A DNA stretch of 16,063 bases from Ruminococcus sp. (GTDB taxonomy: Bacteria > Bacillota > Clostridia > Lachnospirales > Lachnospiraceae): assembly GCA_020024635.1 (NCBI GenBank), contig JAHHTL010000046.1, positions 1 through 16,063 on the forward strand, read 5' to 3'. Below, one piece after another: positions 1 through 6,777 of this stretch. The notes under the pieces are model-generated. The model saw only the letters and a program-made list of their open reading frames with translations. It was not told where the DNA came from and searched no databases. The translations under genes were made by a program, and so were the position numbers. The number at the start of each line of letters is the position of its first letter. Position 1 is the first letter of the stretch.

Positions 1-60
1 CTTAAAGAAATTTTCAAGGATCTGTTGTCTATTGTTTAATTATCAAGGTTCTTTGCTGTT
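1..60 (-). promoter_or_regulatory. Probable rRNA operon leader with boxA-like segment
   Basis: On the minus strand this stretch reads through AAAGAACCTTGATAATTAAAC and continues out of the window. It lies just downstream of three strong tandem promoters. Leaders of this kind, with an A-rich ..TTGA(A/T)AA.TAAAC.. segment, are typical before 16S or 23S genes in Firmicutes, where a boxA-like sequence supports rRNA antitermination. No rRNA gene is inside the window, so the assignment rests on promoter type and leader resemblance. It is an inference. Confidence 0.45.
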
Positions 61-81
61 TGTTCTCGCTTCAGCTCGTTC

Positions 82-110
82 ATTATATCATATCGAGTTT
101 TGTTTGTCAA
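82..110 (-). promoter_or_regulatory. rRNA-type promoter P1 (leader-proximal)
   Basis: On the minus strand there is a perfect -35 TTGACA (105-110), a 17-bp spacer and a perfect -10 TATAAT (82-87). A/T-rich sequence resembling an UP element lies just upstream (111-130). The start-site region reads GAACGAG, so initiation at a G near position 75 is likely. The unit is nearly identical to P2. It fires out of the left edge, probably into an rRNA operon. Confidence 0.85.
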
Positions 111-167
111 GAACTTTTTTATTTTTTTCATTCTTTCGAATGTTTTGTTCTTTTCAGCAACTCGTTC

Positions 168-196
168 ATTATATCAAATCAAGTTTGCTTTGTCAA
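168..196 (-). promoter_or_regulatory. rRNA-type promoter P2 (middle)
   Basis: On the minus strand TTGACA (191-196) is separated by 17 bp from TATAAT (168-173). The flanks closely match P1: the same A/T-rich upstream tract ending in AAGTTC and the same GAACGAG start region. P1 and P2 therefore look like a tandem duplication about 86 bp apart. Multiple strong promoters in series are a hallmark of rRNA operons. Confidence 0.85.
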
Positions 197-263
197 GAAC
201 TTTTTTATTTTATTTTTATCACTCTCAGAGTGACATTGCTGCTTCTCGCGAATCAGCTTATTA

Positions 264-292
264 AGAATATCATTTTTCTTTCTTGTTGTCAA
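264..292 (-). promoter_or_regulatory. rRNA-type promoter P3 (distal)
   Basis: On the minus strand TTGACA (287-292) is separated by 17 bp from TATTCT (264-269). The spacer ends in ATGA just as in P1 and P2, but the -10 is weaker and the flanks have diverged. It lies 96 bp upstream of P2 and is the third member of the tandem series. It is also the first promoter after the tRNA-Ser(GGA) gene. Confidence 0.7.
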
Positions 293-377
293 CACTTTTC
301 TACAAGTTTTTACAACTTTTTGTTTTTCATCCCTATAGCAGTCGAAATCCAATTCACATAATCTACAGTTCGAAAAA

Positions 378-467
378 CGGAGAAGGAGGGATTCGAACCC
401 TCGCGCCGCTACTAACGACCTACTCCCTTTCCAGGGGAGCCCCTTCGGCCAGCTTGGGTACTTCTCC
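378..467 (-). tRNA. trnS: tRNA-Ser (anticodon GGA)
   Basis: This is a 90-nt class II tRNA with a long variable arm. The acceptor stem is GGAGAAG (461-467) paired with CTTCTCC (379-385), with discriminator G at 378. The anticodon loop CTGGAAA gives GGA, decoding UCC and UCU. The T loop GGTTCGAATCC is canonical. CCA is not encoded: the discriminator is followed by TTTTT. The 3' end must therefore be made by RNase Z cleavage plus CCA addition, and an rnz gene lies upstream in this window. I see no strong terminator before the rRNA-type promoters, so transcripts may read into the rRNA leader. Confidence 0.95.
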
Positions 468-483
468 AAAATGTCCGTTATTT

Positions 484-512
484 AATATACACGATATTCC
501 TCTTCTTGTCTA
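484..512 (-). promoter_or_regulatory. Promoter of tRNA-Ser(GGA)
   Basis: On the minus strand there is a -35 TAGACA (507-512), a 17-bp spacer and a -10 TATATT (484-489). It sits about 17 bp upstream of the tRNA 5' end, downstream of the terminator of the preceding tRNA-Ser(UGA). Confidence 0.65.
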
Positions 513-571
513 GTCCTTTTTTTCTTTTTTTATTATTATCTTATAATCCAACGCAATTTCTCTAATATACC

Positions 572-603
572 AAAAAAGGAACTTGCTAAACAAGTTCCTT
601 TAA
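572..603 (-). terminator. Intrinsic terminator after tRNA-Ser(UGA)
   Basis: On the minus strand an 8-bp stem, GGAACTTG/CAAGTTCC (591-598 with 578-585), has a five-base loop and is followed by a run of six T (572-577). It starts two bases after the tRNA 3' end. Confidence 0.85.
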
Positions 604-604
604 G

Positions 605-690
605 CGGAGAGGGTGGGATTCGAACCCACGCGCCCTTGCGGACAAACGGTTTTCAAGACCGCCTCGTTATGACCACTTCGATACCTCTCC
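605..690 (-). tRNA. trnS: tRNA-Ser (anticodon UGA)
   Basis: This is an 86-nt class II tRNA. The acceptor stem GGAGAGG (684-690) pairs with CCTCTCC (606-612), with discriminator G at 605. The anticodon stem-loop has loop CTTGAAA, giving anticodon TGA, which reads UCA and other UCN codons by wobble. A long variable arm and a canonical GGTTCGAATCC T loop are present. CCA is not encoded. With A36, both serine tRNAs here read UNN codons. Their A37 is therefore a substrate for i6A-type modification, not for the t6A made by the TsaBDE proteins encoded upstream. Confidence 0.96.
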
Positions 691-728
691 ATTTATTTTA
701 TTCAGTTGCGTTACCAACAACAATACGT

Positions 729-757
729 ATATTATCACATCTCAATTATATTGTCAA
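729..757 (-). promoter_or_regulatory. Promoter of tRNA-Ser(UGA)
   Basis: On the minus strand there is a -35 TTGACA (752-757), a 17-bp spacer and a -10 TAATAT (729-734). It lies in the 85-bp gap between the ispD stop and the tRNA. I see no terminator after ispD, so some operon read-through into the tRNA is possible. Confidence 0.8.
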
Positions 758-775
758 CTGCATTTTTAAACTTTT

Positions 776-1474
776 TTATTTTTCTTCTAAAAATGCTTTT
801 GCTATTAGAAGATCTTCTGGCGTTGTAATCTTAATATTTCGATAAGAACCCTCCACAAATTTGACAGGATAATGAAGCATTTGTTCTACCACCATGGCAT
901 CATCTGTGATAAGCAAATTTTCACACTCCATCAATTGGGTATACGCCTCTTTGATTAATTGTGTAGCAAACACTTGTGGCGTTTGTACCATCCACACTCT
1001 ATTTCTAGGTGGTGTATGTTCCACATATCCTTGCGCATCCGCTATTTTCACTGTGTCCTTTACAGGCATACCCATAATACACGCTTTGCTACGCTTCACT
1101 TCTTCAAAAGCACGTGCAATCATCTCCACAGTTAGAAACGGCCGCGCACCATCATGGATAAAGGTATAGTCAGATTCTGTTATTTGACTTAAGCCAGAAA
1201 AGACAGAGTGGTACCGTTCTTTTCCACCTGTGATAATGTTGGTTACTTTTTGTAATTGATATTTTTCTACAATTTCTCGCTTACAATATTCCTCTTCTTT
1301 GGCACCTGTTACGAGAATAATTTCATCGATACATTCCGCGCGTTCAAACGCACTAAGAGAATAATACAGCACTGGTTTTCCTGCCAACTCCAGATATTGC
1401 TTATGAACTTTTGTTCCCATTCGTTTCCCACTGCCCGCCGCCAGTACAATCGCAGTGCAATGTATTTTCTCCAT
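776..1474 (-). CDS. ispD: 2-C-methyl-D-erythritol 4-phosphate cytidylyltransferase
   Basis: IspD joins CTP and methylerythritol 4-phosphate to give CDP-methylerythritol and pyrophosphate in the non-mevalonate isoprenoid pathway. The 232 aa match the usual family length. Visible motifs are the nucleotide-binding loop LAAGSGKRMG (11-20) followed by the conserved K and Q of KVHKQY, GGKERYHSV (83-91), HDGARP (107-112), PVKDTVK (137-143), WMVQTPQVF (161-169) and the C-terminal ITTPEDL. The start has a good ribosome binding site (GAGAGGA, six-base spacing). It is the last protein gene of the tsaE-to-ispD run, 40 bp after tsaD. Isoprenoid precursors also feed i6A formation on UNN-decoding tRNAs such as the two serine tRNAs downstream; that link is only an inference. 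Confidence 0.95.
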   Translation of the reverse strand: MEKIHCTAIVLAAGSGKRMGTKVHKQYLELAGKPVLYYSLSAFERAECIDEIILVTGAKEEEYCKREIVEKYQLQKVTNIITGGKERYHSVFSGLSQITESDYTFIHDGARPFLTVEMIARAFEEVKRSKACIMGMPVKDTVKIADAQGYVEHTPPRNRVWMVQTPQVFATQLIKEAYTQLMECENLLITDDAMVVEQMLHYPVKFVEGSYRNIKITTPEDLLIAKAFLEEK

Positions 1475-1514
1475 CTTATTTCCTCTCTTTATCCATTTCT
1501 TCTTTTCAATCCAG

Positions 1515-2543
1515 TTAGCGTTCTCCTAATTTCAAATTTGGCACCGCATTTAAATCCCATCCATGTCTTGTACCTGCAAGATATTCATAATATGCTGCCG
1601 CCCCAATCATTGCCGCGTTATCTGTACAATAAATTGGAGAAGGATAATAAAATTTAATTCCTTTTTCTTCACAAGCTTGTTTCATTCCTTCTCTAAGCGC
1701 ACTATTAGAAGCCACTCCTCCTGCGATAGCAAATTTATCTATCCCATATTGTTCCACTGCATTCATTGATTTTTCTACAAGGACTTCAACCACTGCTTTC
1801 TGAAAGGATGCCGCAATATCTGCAGGATCATAAGTTTCCCCTTTCATCTTACAGCCATTAATGTAGTTCAAAACCGCAGATTTGAGTCCACTAAAACTAA
1901 AATCAGATGGTGCTCCATCAATTTTGGCTTTCGGAAACTTGATCGCATCTGGATTTCCTTCTTTTGCTATTCTGTCGATCTTTGGACCTCCCGGATAACC
2001 AAGACCTATTGCACGAGCCACTTTATCATAAGCTTCTCCTGCTGCATCGTCTCTCGTTCTTCCTAAAATTTCGTATTTCCCGTAATCTTGAACACGCACA
2101 AGGTGTGTATGTCCCCCTGATACAACCAAACAAATAAATGGAGGTTTTAAATCTGGATGTTCAATGTAATTCGCAGAAATATGACCTTCAATATGGTGCA
2201 CTCCTATTAAAGGAAGATTTTTTGCAAAGGCAATGGCTTTTGCTTCTGCCACTCCAACCAAAAGCGCTCCTACAAGTCCCGGGCCATAAGTAACCCCTAT
2301 AGCGTCAATGTCATCCAGTGTGGTATCCGCTTCTTTTAATGCTTCTTCTATTACTTGATTTATTTTTTCAATATGTTTTCTTGATGCAATTTCCGGCACA
2401 ACTCCACCATACAATTTGTGAAGTTCGATTTGGGAAGAGATCACATTGGAACGTACAAATCTTCCATTGTTAATCACTGCTGCTGCCGTTTCATCACAAG
2501 AACTTTCAATTGCAAGAATATTAATGCTTTGCAGTTCTCTCAT
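1515..2543 (-). CDS. tsaD: tRNA A37 threonylcarbamoyltransferase TsaD
   Basis: TsaD transfers the threonylcarbamoyl group from threonylcarbamoyl-AMP to N6 of A37 in ANN-decoding tRNAs, acting in the cytoplasm with TsaB and TsaE. The predicted protein has 342 aa, normal for the ASKHA-fold family. Visible motifs are AIESSCDET (11-19), the metal-binding HHIEGH (H117 and H121), SGGHTHL (142-148), GGVASNS (275-281) and TDNAAM with the metal ligand D308. The frame extends to a GTG at 2555, but that codon directly abuts AGGAA. The ATG at 2543 has AGGAAGTG at nine-base spacing and is preferred. That ribosome binding site overlaps the rnz stop codon, which suggests translational coupling. Confidence 0.96.
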   Translation of the reverse strand: MRELQSINILAIESSCDETAAAVINNGRFVRSNVISSQIELHKLYGGVVPEIASRKHIEKINQVIEEALKEADTTLDDIDAIGVTYGPGLVGALLVGVAEAKAIAFAKNLPLIGVHHIEGHISANYIEHPDLKPPFICLVVSGGHTHLVRVQDYGKYEILGRTRDDAAGEAYDKVARAIGLGYPGGPKIDRIAKEGNPDAIKFPKAKIDGAPSDFSFSGLKSAVLNYINGCKMKGETYDPADIAASFQKAVVEVLVEKSMNAVEQYGIDKFAIAGGVASNSALREGMKQACEEKGIKFYYPSPIYCTDNAAMIGAAAYYEYLAGTRHGWDLNAVPNLKLGER

Positions 2544-2558
2544 AAATTGATTCACTTC

Positions 2559-3467
2559 CTATTCTTCAAATCCTAATTCTACTGACATTTTATCTTTTCC
2601 AGCCTTCGCCTGCGGGAAAATCTTACGAACTTCATCCATATATTCTTCTGGATGTGTAAGAGATGGGCTATAATGTGTCAACCACATTTCCTTCACAGCC
2701 GATTCCTTTGCTAATAACGCGGCTTCATAAAATGTCATATGTTTATATTCCACTGCTTTGGCAGCCTTATCTTTTTCTCCATACATGCCTTCGCAAATAA
2801 ACAAATCCGAACCCACTGCATTTTCTCTAATGGACTGCGTCGGTCTTGTATCTGTTGTATAAGTAAGCTTGATTCCCTTTCTTGGGGGACCTAGCACCAT
2901 ATCTGGTGTCCAACAGTTTTCTTCTTCTTTGATAATCTCTCCTTTTTGCAGCTTTCCCCAGTATTTTTGTGGAATCTTCTGCTCTAGTGCACGATTGGGA
3001 TCAAATTTACCGGCACGATCTATTTCCAGCGTATATCCATAACACAATACATTGTGATTCACTCGAAATGCTTTTAAACGATATCCATTCATCTCGAATA
3101 CTTGGCTATTCCCTTCGATTTCCACACATTGGATCGAAAATGGCAGTTCCGGAGCGATTACCCGCAGGGAATTTACAACTCTTCCTAATCCTTTTGGTCC
3201 AATTAAAGTAAGAGGTTCCTTCCGATCTGCATTGCCCATTGTAAGAAGCAATCCCGGAAGCCCACTGATATGATCTCCGTGAAAATGCGTAAAACAAATC
3301 ACATCAATTGGTTTAAAACTCCATCCCTTTTCTTTGATTGCAATTTGCGTTCCCTCTCCACAGTCAATAAGAAGACTACTGCCATTAAATCTTGTCATTA
3401 AGGCAGTCAGCCACCTATATGGAAGCGGCATCATCCCTCCGCTTCCAAGTAAACAAACATCTAACAT
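2559..3467 (-). CDS. rnz: Ribonuclease Z
   Basis: RNase Z is the endonuclease that removes 3' trailers from tRNA precursors lacking encoded CCA, such as the two serine tRNAs in this window. It is a metallo-beta-lactamase-fold zinc enzyme. The 302 aa match bacterial RNase Z (about 300-310). The metal motif THFHGDH is at 60-66, with further likely ligands in NHNVLCYGY, TTDTRP and LTHYS. The frame continues to a TTG at 3479, but that would place the Shine-Dalgarno (GAGGG) inside the gene. The ATG at 3467 lies five bases after it and is preferred. It starts one base after the stop of the preceding small gene, so translation is probably coupled. Confidence 0.95.
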   Translation of the reverse strand: MLDVCLLGSGGMMPLPYRWLTALMTRFNGSSLLIDCGEGTQIAIKEKGWSFKPIDVICFTHFHGDHISGLPGLLLTMGNADRKEPLTLIGPKGLGRVVNSLRVIAPELPFSIQCVEIEGNSQVFEMNGYRLKAFRVNHNVLCYGYTLEIDRAGKFDPNRALEQKIPQKYWGKLQKGEIIKEEENCWTPDMVLGPPRKGIKLTYTTDTRPTQSIRENAVGSDLFICEGMYGEKDKAAKAVEYKHMTFYEAALLAKESAVKEMWLTHYSPSLTHPEEYMDEVRKIFPQAKAGKDKMSVELGFEE

Positions 3468-3468
3468 A

Positions 3469-3702
3469 TTAACCCTCAATTTCTGCCGGAATTAAAAATG
3501 ATGCAAGAAATTCATCATAACACGCTTCGCAAAGATCAAAAGAATGCTTTTCTCCGTCTTTTTCCGAAAAATATCCCCATCTATGATCTACGCTGAATAC
3601 GCCTTCTTCCGGCCTTCCATTTTTCATGGCAATCTCTTTGCCACATTTATTACAAACAATCTTGCTGATTTCTTTTATTTCTTTTTTCTGATACTGGCGC
3701 AT
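3469..3702 (-). CDS. Small four-cysteine (putative zinc-binding) protein
   Basis: I do not recognise a named family. The 77-aa protein has two CxxC knuckles, CNKC (17-20) and CEAC (58-61), so a single zinc ribbon-like site is likely. The middle is acidic and aromatic (VDHRWGYF at 38-45) and there is no membrane segment. The ribosome binding site is very strong (GGAGGGG, five bases before ATG), and the stop overlaps the rnz start region. It lies between tsaB-rimI and rnz, which suggests a role in tRNA or translation biology, but position is the only evidence. The remaining question is whether the pairing with rnz is conserved. That it is a real gene is well supported by its ribosome binding site, cysteine pattern and tight coupling. 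Confidence 0.8.
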   Translation of the reverse strand: MRQYQKKEIKEISKIVCNKCGKEIAMKNGRPEEGVFSVDHRWGYFSEKDGEKHSFDLCEACYDEFLASFLIPAEIEG

Positions 3703-3746
3703 ACAAACCCCTCCTGTACTTTACATTCTGCTTTTGTTACGCCTTC

Positions 3747-3752
3747 ATTATA
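3747..3752 (-). promoter_or_regulatory. Possible internal promoter -10 before the small cysteine gene
   Basis: The 86-bp gap between tsaB-rimI and the small gene, the largest inside this operon, holds a perfect TATAAT on the minus strand. No convincing -35 lies 16-18 bp upstream (the best is TAGGAA), so this is only a weak candidate for internal initiation ahead of rnz, tsaD and ispD. Confidence 0.25.
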
Positions 3753-3788
3753 TCGTCTGGTTTCTTTTATTCCTACTGGAAACTACTT

Positions 3789-4973
3789 CTATTTTTCCAT
3801 AAAAAAACTCATAAGCACAGCATCTTCCTTTGGCGCTTCATAAAATCCCAGGCGTTCTCCATCAATCTGAAATCCTTCCTTTTCATAAAAAGATCGAGCC
3901 ACCTGATTACTTTTTCTAACATCTAATAATATTTTTTCTACATTTATTTGCTGATATTCTTTTCTAAGACTCTCCATGAGGAAATGACCAATTCCTTGAT
4001 GACGTCGATCCTTGTCTACCGCAATTCGTGCAATCTCCCCTTCCCCTTCCACAACATAAGAAAGGAGGTATCCTGCAAGTCTGCCTGCTTTTTCTGCTAT
4101 AAGGCATACTGCCTGTTTTTGCTGGATGGTCTCTAAAATCCCCTTTTCACTCCAAGCATCCGAAAACGTCTGACGCTCCATCTCTGCGATCGCTGCCGCA
4201 TCTTCTACTTGAAGTCTTCGATAGGTGAGAACCGAATTCTTCTCTCGTTCTGCACGTTCTCTTTCTGCCTGTGAAACCCGCAAATAATCTGGCTGATGTT
4301 CCATCGCAGTTTCAAATCTTCCTTTATTGTAATAGCGAATACCAAGTGCCCCTACTACTGCTGCTCTTTGTCGATTCATATACGATGGTGCAAATGAATA
4401 CGGCACTTTCATGGCCTCTTCAATTATTTTTCTATATACCGGAACTCCATCCCCTAAAAATACAACCGGTCTATTGTATCCATTTAACCGTTGAATCAAA
4501 GCTTCAATGCCAATTGCCATTTGCATTCTGATGACTTGAAAAGCCGGATCAATCTGTATCGTCTCGTCTTTCTTACCTGCCTTGCGTGAAAACGTATACA
4601 AACCTGTATAGACCTGGTTTCTTCTGGCATCCATAATTGGACATATAATATCCTCACAGCCATAAACCTGATAGGCTAATGCATCCACCGTAGGAATATG
4701 AATCAGTGGTTTGTCCCATGCAAGTCCCAATCCCTTTGCTGTGGCGGAACCAATTCTAAGTCCCGTAAAAGACCCCGGACCTGCTGCCACTGCTATGGCA
4801 TCAATGGTACGAAAATCTAAATCAATCATTTTCGTAATCTGATCGATCATAGGCAATAATGTCTGTGAATGTGTTTTCTTATAATCAACCGTATATTCTG
4901 CAAGGGTTCTGTCTTCTTCCACAATAGCGACGGTGGCAGTTAGCCCTGAACTGTCAATTGCCAATACACGCAT
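3789..4973 (-). CDS. tsaB-rimI: TsaB-RimI fusion: t6A complex subunit plus S18 N-acetyltransferase
   Basis: This 394-aa protein has two parts. Residues 1 to about 236 are TsaB, the non-catalytic partner of TsaD in t6A synthesis: LAIDSS (4-9), AGPGSFTGLRIG (64-75) and the usual TsaB end PDYLRVSQAERER (228-240). Residues about 249-390 are a GNAT domain of the RimI type, with acetyl-CoA loop RRHQGIGH (323-330) and the typical DVRKSNQVARSFYEKEGF segment (351-368). RimI acetylates the N-terminal alanine of ribosomal protein S18 in E. coli; the substrate here is inferred. A charged linker (240-248) joins them. In many bacteria these are adjacent separate genes; the fusion is, to my knowledge, recurrent in Lachnospiraceae. 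The ribosome binding site is AGAGGAA, seven bases before ATG. The gene starts 21 bp after tsaE. Confidence 0.95.
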   Translation of the reverse strand: MRVLAIDSSGLTATVAIVEEDRTLAEYTVDYKKTHSQTLLPMIDQITKMIDLDFRTIDAIAVAAGPGSFTGLRIGSATAKGLGLAWDKPLIHIPTVDALAYQVYGCEDIICPIMDARRNQVYTGLYTFSRKAGKKDETIQIDPAFQVIRMQMAIGIEALIQRLNGYNRPVVFLGDGVPVYRKIIEEAMKVPYSFAPSYMNRQRAAVVGALGIRYYNKGRFETAMEHQPDYLRVSQAERERAEREKNSVLTYRRLQVEDAAAIAEMERQTFSDAWSEKGILETIQQKQAVCLIAEKAGRLAGYLLSYVVEGEGEIARIAVDKDRRHQGIGHFLMESLRKEYQQINVEKILLDVRKSNQVARSFYEKEGFQIDGERLGFYEAPKEDAVLMSFFMEK

Positions 4974-4994
4974 AATTTATTTCCTCTTTTCTTG

Positions 4995-5423
4995 TTATTT
5001 CACTTCTTCTATCGTGATCTTACGATAATCAAATCCTTTTTCTAAATCTTTTTCAATCCGAATTTCCGTTCTTTTTTCTGGAAGGATTTCTTCAATGAGG
5101 TTGGCCCACTCAATGAGGCACACTCCATCCCCTAAAATATAATCTTCATAGCCGACTTCATCCATTTCTTCAATATCCCCAATTCGATAAACATCAAAAT
5201 GATAAAATGGAAGACGTCCTTCCTCATATACCTGAACAATGGTAAACGTAGGACTATTTACCGGTTCTTTGATTTCAAGCCCCTGTGCCAATCCTTGTGT
5301 AAACACTGTTTTTCCAACTCCTAAATCACCAGTCAGCGTATAGACCTGTCCCGGAAGAGCTGCTTTTCCAAGGTCTACCCCAAGTTGAAATGTCTCTTGT
5401 GGGTGATTTGTCTCTATTACCAT
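4995..5423 (-). CDS. tsaE: tRNA threonylcarbamoyladenosine biosynthesis ATPase TsaE
   Basis: TsaE is the P-loop ATPase that drives turnover of the TsaB-TsaD complex in t6A synthesis. It has 142 aa, slightly compact but normal for the family. It shows Walker A GDLGVGKT (32-39), VNSPTF (55-60), the family signature HFDVYR (75-80) and LIEWANL (103-109). It is the first gene of the operon, with its own candidate promoter about 50 bp upstream. The best ribosome binding site is AGAGGA at about ten-base spacing. Confidence 0.95.
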   Translation of the reverse strand: MVIETNHPQETFQLGVDLGKAALPGQVYTLTGDLGVGKTVFTQGLAQGLEIKEPVNSPTFTIVQVYEEGRLPFYHFDVYRIGDIEEMDEVGYEDYILGDGVCLIEWANLIEEILPEKRTEIRIEKDLEKGFDYRKITIEEVK

Positions 5424-5473
5424 AACCTTGTATTCCTCTTTTCTACCTTTCCTCTATTTCCTCATACGATTAC

Positions 5474-5503
5474 ATCATACTATACTTGTGACCGTAATTA
5501 CAA
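5474..5503 (-). promoter_or_regulatory. Candidate promoter of the tsaE operon
   Basis: On the minus strand there is a -35 TTGTAA (5498-5503), an 18-bp spacer and a -10 TATGAT (5474-5479), about 50 bp before the tsaE start and just after the purH terminator. The match is fair, not perfect. Confidence 0.5.
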
Positions 5504-5511
5504 GAATATCC

Positions 5512-5577
5512 GCGTAAAAAATCCCCTGAAACAGATTTTGACCGCTAGTCTTCCTGCTTAAGGGGATTTCTTTACGC
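5512..5577 (-). terminator. Terminator after purH
   Basis: There is a long inverted repeat of about 16 bp with one bulge. The arms are 5512-5527 and 5561-5577 (core AATCCCCT/AGGGGATT), with an inner region that can extend the stem partly (aaacag with ctgctt). On the minus strand the second arm is followed by six T, so it fits an intrinsic terminator ten bases after the purH stop. It separates the purine operon from the tsaE operon. Confidence 0.75.
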
Positions 5578-5586
5578 TATTTATTT

Positions 5587-6765
5587 TTAATGGTGGAATA
5601 AACGAAGTCCTGTAAAGGCCATTGCCATTTCATGTTTGTTGCATGCCTCAATTACATGATCATCTCTTACAGAGCCACCTGGTTGTGCTACATATTTTAC
5701 GCCGCTTTTATATGCTCGTTCGATATTATCTCCAAATGGGAAGAACGCATCTGATCCAAGAGATACATGATCCAACTTATCAAGCCATGCTCTCTTTTCT
5801 TCGCGTGTAAACACTTGTGGTTTTTCTGTAAATGTTTGCTCCCATGTTCCATCTGCTAGAAGATCTTCATATTCCTCTCCGATGTAAAGATCAATGGCAT
5901 TGTCGCGATCCGCTCTTCTTATGTCCTCTTTGAATGGAAGATTTAAAACTTTCGGGCACTGACGAAGCCACCAGTTATCGGCTTTTTGTCCTGCAAGTCT
6001 TGTACAGTGGATTCTGGACTGTTGCCCTGCACCAATTCCTATCGCCTGTCCATCTTTCACATAGCATACAGAGTTTGATTGTGTATATTTTAATGTGATC
6101 ATAGAAATCGCAAGATCCATTTTTGCTGCATCTGGAATCTCTTTTTTATCTGTCACAACATTCGAAAAGAAGTCGTCATTGATCACAAGCTCATTTCTTC
6201 CCTGTTCAAATGTGATTCCAAATACCTCTTTTCTTTCAATTGGGTCTGGAACATACGCCGGATCGATTTCGATCACATTGTAATTTCCTTTTTTCTTTTC
6301 CTTTAAAAGTTCAAGTGCCTCTGGCTCGTACCCTGGCGCAATCACTCCATCAGACACTTCTCTTTTGATTAATCTTGCTGTATCAACATCACACACATCA
6401 GATAACGCAATAAAATCTCCAAAGGAAGACATTCTGTCTGCCCCTCTTGCTCTTGCATAGGCACATGCAAGTGGAGATAATTCTCCCAAATCTTCTACCC
6501 AGTAAATTTTGGCCAAAACATCGGTAAGTGGAAGTCCCACTGCCGCCCCTGCCGGAGATACATGTTTAAAAGAAGTCGCCGCTGGAAGTCCTGTAGCTTT
6601 TTTCAATTCGTTAACAAGCTGCCATCCATTAAATGCATCCAGAAAATTAATGTATCCCGGACGTCCACATAATACTTTAATCGGAAGTTCTCTTTCGTTC
6701 TCCATATAAATTCTAGATGGTTTCTGATTTGGGTTACAACCGTATTTTAATTCCAACTCTTTCAT
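5587..6765 (-). CDS. purH: Stand-alone AICAR transformylase (PurH C-terminal domain only)
   Basis: The enzyme transfers a formyl group from 10-formyl-THF to AICAR, giving FAICAR, the penultimate step of IMP synthesis. The 392 aa cover only the transformylase part of PurH; the usual N-terminal IMP cyclohydrolase domain (MGS-like, about 200 aa) is absent. Visible motifs are the catalytic K-H pair in SFKHVSPAGAAVG (65-77), KYTQSNSVCY (226-235), GAGQQSRIHC (246-255), SDAFFPF (338-344) and QPGGSVRD (361-368). The start has AAGGAG eight bases upstream, overlapping the purO stop codon TAA. The missing cyclohydrolase is supplied by the neighbouring purO gene 12 bp upstream. The domain looks complete and is not a truncation product. 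Confidence 0.93.
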   Translation of the reverse strand: MKELELKYGCNPNQKPSRIYMENERELPIKVLCGRPGYINFLDAFNGWQLVNELKKATGLPAATSFKHVSPAGAAVGLPLTDVLAKIYWVEDLGELSPLACAYARARGADRMSSFGDFIALSDVCDVDTARLIKREVSDGVIAPGYEPEALELLKEKKKGNYNVIEIDPAYVPDPIERKEVFGITFEQGRNELVINDDFFSNVVTDKKEIPDAAKMDLAISMITLKYTQSNSVCYVKDGQAIGIGAGQQSRIHCTRLAGQKADNWWLRQCPKVLNLPFKEDIRRADRDNAIDLYIGEEYEDLLADGTWEQTFTEKPQVFTREEKRAWLDKLDHVSLGSDAFFPFGDNIERAYKSGVKYVAQPGGSVRDDHVIEACNKHEMAMAFTGLRLFHH

Positions 6766-6777
6766 GCTTTCTACTCC

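Noticed and set aside
32..361. Plus-strand 109-codon open frame over the rRNA-type promoter region
   Set aside because: It lies across three tandem promoters and has a composition typical of antisense A/T-rich DNA (F, L, S rich), with no ribosome binding site.
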